Shown: piece after piece, positions 1 to 8,098 of the stretch
How the letters are laid out: each line of letters starts with the position of its first letter
How positions within the stretch are numbered: the stretch's first letter is position 1
NCBI GenBank assembly: GCA_037443205.1
Contig: JBBIOU010000036.1
Coordinates: 1 to 25,092, forward strand
Direction of reading: 5' to 3'
Source: JBBIOU01 sp037443205
Lineage (GTDB): Bacteria > Bacteroidota > Bacteroidia > Flavobacteriales_D > UBA2798
Length of the DNA stretch: 25,092 nucleotides
The notes under the pieces: generated by a model
Database searches by the model: none
Seen by the model: only the letters and a program-made list of their open reading frames with translations
What the model was told of the DNA's origin: nothing
Position numbers and translations under genes: made by a program

Positions 1-3000
1 CTGTATACCAATCCGCCCCAGCGGTTGTATATGTATAACTCGTTCTCTGGATACTTCTCTATCCCTAATATCACAAACTCATCGTTTATCCCGTCTCCGT
101 TCGGACTGAATCCGTCTGGGATGACAAGCACAATTTCTTTGATTACACGAATAATTATTGTTGCCGTATCGCAATAATTATTACACAAGGCATCACAAAC
201 TACATACACAAGCGTATCGGTTCCTTCGTATCCGCTGTTGGGTGTATAAGATACAACGGTACCGTTTATACTTGCTGTTCCGTTATTAGGACCGGCAATA
301 ATACTAACGGATGTAAAATTGCCATTATCGTTGGTGGTAGCATTAATAACCGCGATTTGAACGTTTTCTATTTGGGTAGAATCGTTGTTGGCCTGTAAAG
401 TTAAAGCTGAAGTATTTATTGTTACCACAACGCTATCACTTGCTTCGCAACCGGTAACAGGGTCGGTTACGGTAACATAATACACGGTAATATTATTGCT
501 TGGTGTAACCGTAATGCTGGCAGTAGTTTCAGTAGTGTTCCATAAATAATTTCCGCCTCCGCTGGCAGTAAGGGTTGTGCTTGATGATGGACAGATGAGT
601 TGATCGAGTCCGGCATCAGCATTGGGCAAAGGATTAACTGTAATGGTAACGGGCTGTCTGCCGCCTAAATTAATGCAACCATTAGCATTGGTTGCTTCTA
701 CATAATATGTAATGGTAGAAGTGGCGTTAAAAGTATAAGGTGTAGTACCTACTGCCATACCACCGGTAGAGGTAGTATATACATTGAAAGTGCTGCCAAC
801 TGAGCCGGTGGCATTGATAGTAACAGGATCACCGGCACAAACTGTATTAGCAGATGCTGAAACGGTTGGGTCGGCCGGTGATGCTAATACTGTAATATTG
901 TGTGCAACTATATCCTGACAAGGAGGTACACCCACAGTATAGGTTACGGTATTGGTTCCCACATTGCCTGCAGGATTAAAGGTATTGCCGGTTACACCTG
1001 TTCCGCTCCAGGTTCCGCCAGAGTTTCCGGTAATAAGCGTATTAAGGTTTATAGGTGCAGCATTTTCACAAATCGGGTTGGGTTGTGTCCATGCAGCCGA
1101 TACATTCTGAGTGATTTGTATTGTTTGCGTAGAATTTTGCTGGCATGGCGCTGACCCTACTGTATAAGTGATGCTAACCGTTTGTCCGGCTAAACCGGTA
1201 GGGTCAAAGATATTGCCTGTTACACCGGTGCCACTCCATGTTCCTCCGGGAGTTCCGGTAATCAAGGCATCCAGATTGATTGTACCGGCTGCTTCGCAGG
1301 TTGCACCCGGGCTGGTCCAGGATGGATTGGCAATGGGTATTACGGTAATGGTAATGGGTACTCTGCCACCCAAATTTGTACATCCGTTGGCGCTTACCGC
1401 CTCAACATAATAAGTAGTGGTAGTAGTAGGATTAACTGTTAATGGCGCATTACCCAAAAAAGTTCCTCCTACCGATGCTGTATAAACACCAAAGGTATTT
1501 GCTCCTTGCCCGCTGGCATTAATAGTGGTGCTTTGTCCTTCGCAAATGGTTTGGTTGGTAGCATTTACTGTGGGATTAGAAGGAGCCGGATTTACGGTAA
1601 TCGTAATAGGCACCCGACCACCTAGATTTGAGCAACCTTGTGCACTCACTGCTTGTACGTAATATGTTGTTGTAACGGTAGGGTTTACGGTTAGCGGAGT
1701 ATTGCCCAATAGTGTACCCCCTGTGGATGCTGTATAAACTTCAAAATTTGCAGCACCGCTGCCGCTGGCATTAATGGTAGTACTTTGTCCTTCGCAAATG
1801 GTTGTATTTGTAGCTGATACTGTAGGTGTAGCAGGTGCAGGATTTACAGTGATTGTTATAGGTACTCTGCCTCCTAAATTAGCACAGCCCTGAGCACTTA
1901 CCGCCTCAACATAATAAGTAGTTGTGGCAGAAGGTGTAACTACCAGTGGTGTTGTTCCTAATAAAGTACCGCCTACCATGGCAGTGTATACATTAAAAAA
2001 CTGTGCACCGCTTCCGCTGGCATTGATGGTAGTATTTTGGCCTTGGCATATGGTTGTGTTGGTTGCAGACACTGTAGGTGTAGCCGGAGCAGGATTAACT
2101 GTTACCGTAACCGGTACCCTTGCACCGGCATGTGCACAAGTACCGTTGAGTGCTACCAGATAATAGGTAGTTGTTGATGAAGGATTAACTGATAAAGGCA
2201 CTGTTCCTAAAAGATTGCCTCCTACACTGGCATCCCAAACCTGTATACTGGTAGAACCTGAGGATGTGGCATTAATAGTTGTACTTTGCCCCTGACAAAT
2301 AGGGTTGGGTGATGCCGAACCTGTTGGAGTAGCGGGTAAAGGATTAACCTGTACAGTTACACTTACACAAGTAGTGGTATTGCAATCACCTTGGGCATGA
2401 ACAAAATATGTAGTAGTGCTAGAGGGAGAAACCGTAATAGAAGAACCTGTACCTACAGGGGTACCACCACAGGAACCGCTATACCAGTTCCAGGTGGCAC
2501 CTGTACCTAAACTACCACCGTTAACGGTTAAGGTAGTTGATTGTCCTGCGCAAATCGGATTGGGACTTGCCGATGCAGAACTTGGAGCTGCAGATAATGT
2601 GCTTACGTTAATGGTTACGGGAGTTCTGGCACTCTCACATCCCGGGTTGCTGGCATCTTCTGCTGCCACATAGTAGGTAGTAGTAGTTGTAGGACATAAA
2701 TTTTGGGAGGTTCCGGTTGCAAACGGAGTACCTCCGCTGGGCACAGTGTACCATAAGTAGTTTACTCCCGGTTGTGGGTTATCAACTGTTACTGTTGTGC
2801 ATGATCCTACACAAAAAGGCATTGGCACTGCAAAAAGCAAATTAGGCTGAGCCGGAGGGGTACATACCACATTTAAACAATGTAAAATGTTGGTTGGAGT
2901 AATGCTTTGTACGGTAGGAGTAAAGGTATTGGTAGTAGCTAAATTGGCGAACTGGGAGTTGGTAACAGCTTGTGCAGTAAAGGTATAATTACTTGTTGTT

Positions 3001-4274
3001 GCGTTTGTGCTTGAAGGAGCACATCCGGTACCTCCTACATTCATATTACCCAAGTTATCAGTTCTTACAATTTGATAGTTAAAACCACCTACTTGTTGGT
3101 CGGTCATGGTGTAGTAATACCCCTGGTCTGTAGCTAATCCGCCTTCGGGTAAAATGGTTGCCAAGCCACCTGTTGTACCATAACTTCTGTCAATCATAAC
3201 GGCTCCGGTCGAAGCGTTAATTTTTAGAATAGCCGATGTTGGCACAGGTATTAAACCTGCCAAATAAGTCGAAATAAAAGAATAATTACCATCCGAATTT
3301 TCTGCAATATCGTTTACAGCATAATTCTTAACAGGGAATGTAGCACCATTTATTCTTCTGCCCGAAACCTGCGAGAATGAAGTACTTGTTCCGCTTATTC
3401 TGGCATAAGGTGCATGTATATCGTCATAACCTGAAATTAAAGCATCACCGTTTGAAAGCGTGATGATACATTGCAGGCCCTGACCTGAGGTATTACCTGC
3501 CCCAAATCTATTGATGTAAGTAGTAGCTCCGGTAGTTTTATTGGTTTTAACAATAAGTGCGTTACGGGGGTAGTCACTGGGTGGATTTCCTTGCAAAGTT
3601 CCTGAGCCCTCGGAAGATATACCAACAAAAATAAATCCATTAGATGTTTCAGTTACATCATTAAAATAATGTTCATCAGGGTTGGTAACTGAAATAGTCC
3701 ATACCCTGCTCCATTGAATATTTCCGGTAGCATCCACTTTAACGGCAAAAGGGCTGGCCGTATCAACCGTTCCGGGAGAAACACCATCCCAAAAATAATT
3801 TACACCTCCGGCAGCCAAGAAACCACCATCAGAAGTTTGAATTACTGCATTAAAATATTCGTCAGAAGGTTTACCCGGAAAATCAGGAAGTTGGTATCTT
3901 CTGGACCAAATAACATTACCTGAATTATCTATACGCATTAAAAACCCTCCGGGGTCAGTGGTTCCGCAAACAATATAACCTCCTCCGTTTGCGTTTTTAA
4001 TATCGGTGATAGAAGTTGCTATACCTCCCACATATCTGTTGGCCCACACAATATTACCTATAGAATTAATCTCCATGATGTTGCCATATAATGGTAAGAA
4101 AGTTGTATTGGTACCTGCCATTACAAAATTGCCTGAAGGGTTTTGCACCATACCCCCGGCCAGATCAAAACTGGCAATATCATAGCTTCTTCTAAAGGAT
4201 GTTTGTGCATTTACATGCAGCAGATTAATTAAAAAAATCAGCGATGTAAATAAGCGGTAGATATAATTTCTCAT
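1..4274 (-). CDS. Giant secreted Ig-repeat protein, T9SS type B (CHU_C) tail, 3' end missing
   Basis: The frame is open from an ATG at 4272-4274 to the left edge, giving at least 1,424 residues. Residues 1-24 form a signal peptide ending in HVNAQ. Residues about 25-460 contain repeated strands of the type GGYIVCGTT, GNVIWSRRY and DGGFLAAGG, as in bacterial beta-propellers of secreted Bacteroidota proteins. From about residue 470 there are roughly ten Ig-like domains. Most carry a C-x-G-x-(S/N)TT motif and a TTTYYV strand (CHU_C-associated Ig type). Two are of a different kind with the motif GGTWSGTGV. A cadherin/Big-like domain follows (SYTPNSGYEGTDTLVYVVCD). The visible end, PDGFSPNGDGINDEF followed by IYNRWG, is the start of a gliding-motility-associated C-terminal domain, which directs export by T9SS and surface attachment. 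The likely role is a surface adhesin or matrix protein. The ligand cannot be read from the sequence. Confidence 0.93.
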   Translation of the reverse strand, partial: MRNYIYRLFTSLIFLINLLHVNAQTSFRRSYDIASFDLAGGMVQNPSGNFVMAGTNTTFLPLYGNIMEINSIGNIVWANRYVGGIATSITDIKNANGGGYIVCGTTDPGGFLMRIDNSGNVIWSRRYQLPDFPGKPSDEYFNAVIQTSDGGFLAAGGVNYFWDGVSPGTVDTASPFAVKVDATGNIQWSRVWTISVTNPDEHYFNDVTETSNGFIFVGISSEGSGTLQGNPPSDYPRNALIVKTNKTTGATTYINRFGAGNTSGQGLQCIITLSNGDALISGYDDIHAPYARISGTSTSFSQVSGRRINGATFPVKNYAVNDIAENSDGNYSFISTYLAGLIPVPTSAILKINASTGAVMIDRSYGTTGGLATILPEGGLATDQGYYYTMTDQQVGGFNYQIVRTDNLGNMNVGGTGCAPSSTNATTSNYTFTAQAVTNSQFANLATTNTFTPTVQSITPTNILHCLNVVCTPPAQPNLLFAVPMPFCVGSCTTVTVDNPQPGVNYLWYTVPSGGTPFATGTSQNLCPTTTTTYYVAAEDASNPGCESARTPVTINVSTLSAAPSSASASPNPICAGQSTTLTVNGGSLGTGATWNWYSGSCGGTPVGTGSSITVSPSSTTTYFVHAQGDCNTTTCVSVTVQVNPLPATPTGSASPNPICQGQSTTINATSSGSTSIQVWDASVGGNLLGTVPLSVNPSSTTTYYLVALNGTCAHAGARVPVTVTVNPAPATPTVSATNTTICQGQNTTINASGSGAQFFNVYTAMVGGTLLGTTPLVVTPSATTTYYVEAVSAQGCANLGGRVPITITVNPAPATPTVSATNTTICEGQSTTINASGSGAANFEVYTASTGGTLLGNTPLTVNPTVTTTYYVQAVSAQGCSNLGGRVPITITVNPAPSNPTVNATNQTICEGQSTTINASGQGANTFGVYTASVGGTFLGNAPLTVNPTTTTTYYVEAVSANGCTNLGGRVPITITVIPIANPSWTSPGATCEAAGTINLDALITGTPGGTWSGTGVTGNIFDPTGLAGQTVSITYTVGSAPCQQNSTQTIQITQNVSAAWTQPNPICENAAPINLNTLITGNSGGTWSGTGVTGNTFNPAGNVGTNTVTYTVGVPPCQDIVAHNITVLASPADPTVSASANTVCAGDPVTINATGSVGSTFNVYTTSTGGMAVGTTPYTFNATSTITYYVEATNANGCINLGGRQPVTITVNPLPNADAGLDQLICPSSSTTLTASGGGNYLWNTTETTASITVTPSNNITVYYVTVTDPVTGCEASDSVVVTINTSALTLQANNDSTQIENVQIAVINATTNDNGNFTSVSIIAGPNNGTASINGTVVSYTPNSGYEGTDTLVYVVCDALCNNYCDTATIIIRVIKEIVLVIPDGFSPNGDGINDEFVILGIEKYPENELYIYNRWGGLVY
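1357..2112 (-). repeat. Three in-register 252-base tandem repeats coding Ig-like domains
   Basis: The landmark GGTACTCTGCC or a close variant, which codes GGRVP in reverse, recurs at 1357, 1609, 1861 and 2113, exactly 252 bases (84 residues) apart. The three complete units share long identical stretches, for example NPAPATPTVSATNTTIC and GQSTTINASGSGA. By eye the first two units in protein order match at about 80% of residues. More diverged units with the same pattern continue on both sides, near 640-890 and 2113-2880, with spacing between 243 and 267 bases. The array lies inside the large secreted-protein gene and keeps its frame. Confidence 0.85.
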
Positions 4275-4290
4275 AGCAAAAAAATTTATG

Positions 4291-4323
4291 CAAATTTCGA
4301 TACATACGTGCTTTTTATTACAA
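4291..4323 (-). promoter_or_regulatory. Possible promoter of the giant Ig-repeat gene
   Basis: Read on the minus strand, TTG (4321-4323) and GAAATTTG (4291-4298) are separated by 22 bases. This resembles the Bacteroidota pattern TTG-N17-23-TAnnTTTG with one mismatch in the -7 box. The box ends 16 bases before the ATG at 4274. The match is weak and such motifs arise easily in AT-rich DNA. Confidence 0.25.
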
Positions 4324-4335
4324 GGGGCAGCCCCT
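4323..4335. other. Short GC-rich hairpin between divergent genes
   Basis: AGGGG, a CAG loop and CCCCT form a perfect 5-base-pair hairpin in otherwise AT-rich intergenic DNA between two divergent genes. It touches the possible -33 element of the leftward promoter. There is no T tract on either side, so a terminator is unlikely. Its role is unknown. Confidence 0.35.
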
Positions 4336-4380
4336 CATTTTATCCGATAAATATAACCAATACATCTATTAATGTTAATA

Positions 4381-4411
4381 TTGTAACGATAAAGCGAGGT
4401 AAATAAAATTG
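4381..4411 (+). promoter_or_regulatory. Possible promoter of the STAS-like gene
   Basis: TTG at 4381-4383 is followed after 20 bases by TAAAATTG at 4404-4411, one mismatch from TAnnTTTG. Spacing fits the Bacteroidota sigma pattern, and the box lies 52 bases before the ATG at 4464. It is a plausible but weak prediction. Confidence 0.3.
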
Positions 4412-4463
4412 TTTCTTAAAACAGCATATAAATCATGTTATTTTTAACCACAGATAAAATTCG

Positions 4464-4850
4464 ATGAATAAAATTTGCCTGGCTCATTCGCTGATAAGTA
4501 AAAGAGCGGACGGGATAATAGAAATAGAGACCAACAGTAATCACGAGTTCAGTCTTTCTGATGTAAAAGAAACGACTGAAGCAGTAGGCGAATTAACCGG
4601 TGGCAAGAAGGCACCTCTTTTAATAATGGCCGGTTCATTATCCGCTGTTTCTAATGAAGCCAGAAAGTTTATGGCTACTGAAGAATCTTTAAAATATTCA
4701 ATTGCCGAAGCTTTTGTAATTAATACGATAACACAAAGAATTTTACTGAATTTTTATTTAAAATTTGATAAACCACCCATCCCAACTCAGGGATTTACAG
4801 ACAAAGCTGAGGCGATAGCATGGCTTAAAAAATATCTTACAAATCCTTGA
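4464..4850 (+). CDS. STAS/SpoIIAA-like small protein
   Basis: This is a 128-residue soluble protein with no signal peptide or membrane segment. It alternates beta strands and helices. The segments APLLIMAGSLSAVSNEARKF and AFVINTITQRILLNFYLKF, and the ending FTDKAEAIAWLKKYL, resemble the small SpoIIAA/STAS-like proteins of Bacteroidota (the DUF7793 type, as far as I recall). No member that I know of has a proven function. In distant STAS relatives the fold acts as a protein-protein switch, but that role is only inference here. The gene is divergent from the giant secreted protein. Its last 14 bases overlap, in antisense, the end of the response regulator gene. Confidence 0.75.
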   Translation: MNKICLAHSLISKRADGIIEIETNSNHEFSLSDVKETTEAVGELTGGKKAPLLIMAGSLSAVSNEARKFMATEESLKYSIAEAFVINTITQRILLNFYLKFDKPPIPTQGFTDKAEAIAWLKKYLTNP

Positions 4851-5499
4851 TGGAGTTTAAGATGTCTTTGTTTTGCAAAGTCCACAACAATAAACTATTG
4901 TTTCGGGGGTCTAATTCAAGTTTTTTACATATTCTTGATCGATAGTTTTCTACAGATTTAACCGAAACAAAAAGCAGTTCGGAAATTTCTTTACTGGATT
5001 TGTTTTGACTGACTAATTTCAGGGTTTTCAATTCGGCTTGCGTAAGTTTTTGCAGGGCTTCTTTTATTTCCTTTTTTTTACGGTCAATTTCGCTGTAGCT
5101 TTTATTTAATTGATAGAGCGATGGAGGAATGTATTTTTTACCGTTTAAAACATGATTGATACAAGCAACAATTTCGTTCACCGAGTTATCTTTTACTACG
5201 TATCCGCTGGCTCCGTTGAGCATTGCTTTGTTAAACATTTCTTCTTCGTTGTACATCGTAAGCACAATAACTTTTACCGGTAGTTCTTTATCATATATTT
5301 GTTTGCAAATATCCAGCCCGTTTATGCCGGGCATATCAATATCTAAAATAGCAACATTGGGTTTAGTGGCTTGAATTATTTTTAAGGTTTCTTCGCCTTC
5401 TTTTGTTTCTATGATTGTTGCGTTATTAAAAGCATTTTCAAGCACATTGCGCAAACCTTTTCTAAAAATAGCATGATCATCTGCAATTAATAATATCAT
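4837..5499 (-). CDS. NarL/FixJ-type response regulator
   Basis: This 220-residue two-component regulator has an N-terminal receiver domain (about 1-120). D7 and D8 form the acidic pocket, D53 in LDIDMPG is the likely phospho-acceptor, the Thr of IVLTMYN is the switch residue, and the Lys of GYVVKD is the conserved lysine. A LuxR-type helix-turn-helix follows at about 150-212 (LTQAELKTLKLVSQNKSSKE and SVKSVENYRSRICKKL), so it should bind DNA when phosphorylated. It starts 12 bases after the stop of the sensor kinase, which is almost certainly its partner. Its targets cannot be deduced. Its stop codon lies inside the end of the opposing STAS-like gene. Confidence 0.95.
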   Translation of the reverse strand: MILLIADDHAIFRKGLRNVLENAFNNATIIETKEGEETLKIIQATKPNVAILDIDMPGINGLDICKQIYDKELPVKVIVLTMYNEEEMFNKAMLNGASGYVVKDNSVNEIVACINHVLNGKKYIPPSLYQLNKSYSEIDRKKKEIKEALQKLTQAELKTLKLVSQNKSSKEISELLFVSVKSVENYRSRICKKLELDPRNNSLLLWTLQNKDILNSIKDL

Positions 5500-5511
5500 A
5501 GAATGATGAAA

Positions 5512-7515
5512 TTATGCCTTAAAATTAAGCATTAACTTAAATCCACCGGTAAAATTTTCACCCAAATTTAATTCGCCATTTAAAATGGATGCACGCTCTT
5601 TTATAGCCATAAATCCAATCCCTTCAATTTGTTCGGTTTTTATTTTTTTTATTCCTTTACCATTATCGCGGTATGTAAAAATAAATTCATTGTCTTTTTT
5701 TTCGATAATGAGTTTTAATGCACTAGCTTCGGCATGTTTAATGGTATTGTTAATACATTCCTGTGTTATTCTGTAGAGGTGAGTTTTAGTAGTTATATCA
5801 AGGTTTTCTACCTCACTGTGTATTTCGAAACTACAAACGATGTGTGTGTGTTTTTGAATTTTTTCCATGAGTTGCGCAATGGAGCGTGTGAGTCCGATTT
5901 TTTCGAGGTAGGAAGGATATAGTTTTCGGGATATTTCGCGGGTTTGTTCTATGATTTTACCGGTGTCGTTTTCCAGTTCAGTTAAAGCTTCGTTATTATT
6001 AGTATTAAGCAATCGCACTTTTGATTTAATGGCTGATAATGATTGACCGATGTCATCGTGTAAATCTTTGGCAATTCGGCTTCTTTCTTCTTCGATAGAG
6101 TGTATAAGTTGTTGAGAAAACTTTTGTTGTTGTATTCTTCTTTGCCGATTGTATCGAATATAGATCAGCGCAGCTGTTAAAAGTATGAGTGCTAATGAAC
6201 CAACGATGGTAAAATACATTTTGGTTTGACTCAGACGTTTTTCATTGAGGCGTTGCTGGCGCTCGTTTTCAAGCTCGGTTTGTTGTTTTTCTACCTGATA
6301 TTGCACTTGTATTTCTGATAAAAATTGGCTGTTGCGTGTTTCATCTAAACTATCATTTAGTTGTTTGTATAATTTATATTCATTCAGCGCTTCTGATAAT
6401 CTTCCTTGTTTTTCGTATATCTTAGAATAAAAAAGATGAATACCTACCTGATTTTCGAGGTGTTTTAAGCTGTCTGAAATTATAAGGGCCGTATCAAGAT
6501 TATTATGCGACAGGTTGTATTCGCCCAATTTAAATAATATTTGTGCTTTGCCTAAATATCCTTTGCCCAACTCGTTATAATGATTAGATTTTTTCATATA
6601 AAATATGGCCGAATCACAATATTTTACAGCATTTTTAAGATCATCTAATTGCATTAACACCGATGATAAGTTAATATAGGCAACATACAACTCTTTTATG
6701 TTACCGGTTATTTTAGCAAAATTCAGATTGTTTTTATGTTGTATCAGGGCTTCTTTAAATTTATTTTGCTCCATATATATCAGCGCGATGTTGTTAGATA
6801 GATGGGCTGATAACCGCGGGTTATTTATTTTTACCGAAAGCTCGTAAGCTCTTTGAAAATCTGCTAATGATTCGGAATATTTTTTAGCACCGAGTTTAAT
6901 TAAACCTAAGTTATTTAATATAAGTGCGGTATAATAATCATCGTTGTTTGATTCGGCTATTTTAAGCGCTTCCAGATAATAAGCGGCACTTTGTGTGGAA
7001 TTAAAACTGTGTTCTTCGTGTAGAGCCAATGCATTTAAGGCTTCGATTTGAATGATGTAATCATTGTTTTTTCTGGATTCTGTGAGTATGGTTTTAAATA
7101 TATCGTATGCTTTGATTTTACTACCTTTTTCAGCCAGTATGTATGCCAGTCTGATACGTGCCAGGTTAGCAAAATGGTTATTTTTATGTTCAATGGATTT
7201 ATTTAATGCCAACTGATATTGTTGTGCAGCTTTTTCGTAGAGGCTCCTGTAATAATAGTGGTTACCGAAATAAATGAGTATTTCTGCCTCCAGTTCGGGT
7301 TTGTTTTCAATTTTAGCTTGTTCGATAGCAAGTTTACCTGTTTCGAAGACTCCAATTGAATCAAAATATGATAAGTTTTGCGTTTTAAGTTTTAAATGGT
7401 TATAGCTATACTGGGCGTAAGTGGTGTTATAAACAAAAATTATGAAAAATGTATAGATTTTAAATGATATTAAAATGCAACGATAAAATGAATGTAGCAA
7501 AAGATTAATAATCAT
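5512..7515 (-). CDS. TPR-containing sensor histidine kinase (HisKA_3 type)
   Basis: From the ATG at 7513-7515 this is a 667-residue kinase. A signal-peptide-like N terminus ends in NTTYAQ, and about residues 40-380 are helical tetratricopeptide repeats. A coiled segment and a membrane helix at about 433-452 (FTIVGSLALILLTAALIYI) follow. The dimerisation/phospho-acceptor domain has the motif KDLHDDIGQS, with His486. The C-terminal ATPase has an N box (CINNTIKHAE), YRDNGKGI and GIGFMAIKERA. The TPR region should lie in the periplasm and the kinase in the cytoplasm, as in many Bacteroidota kinases of this type. I prefer 7515 over earlier in-frame starts (ATG at 7533 or 7548, GTG at 7560) because it places the charged and hydrophobic signal-peptide segments correctly. 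It overlaps the upstream gene by 11 bases, which suggests translational coupling. Confidence 0.92.
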   Translation of the reverse strand: MIINLLLHSFYRCILISFKIYTFFIIFVYNTTYAQYSYNHLKLKTQNLSYFDSIGVFETGKLAIEQAKIENKPELEAEILIYFGNHYYYRSLYEKAAQQYQLALNKSIEHKNNHFANLARIRLAYILAEKGSKIKAYDIFKTILTESRKNNDYIIQIEALNALALHEEHSFNSTQSAAYYLEALKIAESNNDDYYTALILNNLGLIKLGAKKYSESLADFQRAYELSVKINNPRLSAHLSNNIALIYMEQNKFKEALIQHKNNLNFAKITGNIKELYVAYINLSSVLMQLDDLKNAVKYCDSAIFYMKKSNHYNELGKGYLGKAQILFKLGEYNLSHNNLDTALIISDSLKHLENQVGIHLFYSKIYEKQGRLSEALNEYKLYKQLNDSLDETRNSQFLSEIQVQYQVEKQQTELENERQQRLNEKRLSQTKMYFTIVGSLALILLTAALIYIRYNRQRRIQQQKFSQQLIHSIEEERSRIAKDLHDDIGQSLSAIKSKVRLLNTNNNEALTELENDTGKIIEQTREISRKLYPSYLEKIGLTRSIAQLMEKIQKHTHIVCSFEIHSEVENLDITTKTHLYRITQECINNTIKHAEASALKLIIEKKDNEFIFTYRDNGKGIKKIKTEQIEGIGFMAIKERASILNGELNLGENFTGGFKLMLNFKA

Positions 7516-8056
7516 CGCGGTTATTGTCGTCATATTCGGATAAATCATCAAACATATCACCTATTTCACTTTCCATGTCTTCTGTATAATCAGATATATC
7601 TTCATCAGAATTTGTGTCTAAACCGGCAAAATCAAAATCGGTCAGTTCGCGCGATTCTTCGACCGGAGCATCACCAAATTTCATAGAAATTTTAGGAAAT
7701 GTTGCATTTTTGGGTGCTATTAATTCTTCAACCAATTCGATGTAAAAACACCACATACGCATAAAATCGTAAACCAGAATTAATTTTTGATTTTCTTCTT
7801 CCACATAATCATTTAACACGCATTTGCTCATGGTTTTTCCATTGCCATTCTCGCTCATATCCAGCAATGTAATTTCTTCGCCTTTATCCCAGTTGTTATT
7901 GCTTATATAAAACGAAGACATCACGCCACCTTTAAATTCAAATGCATTGATAATAGCCTCATAAAAATTTTCAAAAGTATAATCAGTAGGAATTTCTATG
8001 TCTCTGAAGACGTCTTCTTCTACATCTAAAACTACTCTAAATTTAAAAACATTCAT
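7505..8056 (-). CDS. pRiA4b ORF-3 / IS1096-passenger-like protein
   Basis: This is a 183-residue soluble protein. The N-terminal half (FKFRVVLDVEEDVFRDIEIP, then YTFENFYEAIINAFEFKGG, SSFYISNNNW and KLILVYDFMRMWCFYIELVE) matches the pattern of the pRiA4b ORF-3/IS1096 passenger (TnpR-like) family. The last 40 or so residues are very acidic (TNSDEDISDYTEDMESEIGD and following). Family members were first noted beside transposases, but their biochemical role is unknown to me. Here there is no transposase and no obvious inverted repeat. The gene sits 42 bases after cca and overlaps the sensor kinase start, so it looks like a resident chromosomal gene. Confidence 0.8.
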   Translation of the reverse strand: MNVFKFRVVLDVEEDVFRDIEIPTDYTFENFYEAIINAFEFKGGVMSSFYISNNNWDKGEEITLLDMSENGNGKTMSKCVLNDYVEEENQKLILVYDFMRMWCFYIELVEELIAPKNATFPKISMKFGDAPVEESRELTDFDFAGLDTNSDEDISDYTEDMESEIGDMFDDLSEYDDNNRDDY

Positions 8057-8098
8057 ACAAAATTGGTTTTGGTGTTGTAAATTTAAAAAAATAATATT

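Noticed and set aside
900..2673. Several plus-strand frames of about 80 codons within the Ig-repeat region
   Set aside because: They recur because the DNA is repetitive and are antisense to the long minus-strand reading frame, so they are not independent genes.
7505..8056. Possible insertion sequence because of the IS1096-passenger-like gene
   Set aside because: No transposase, no terminal inverted repeats and no target duplication are visible, and the gene is tightly packed between resident genes.
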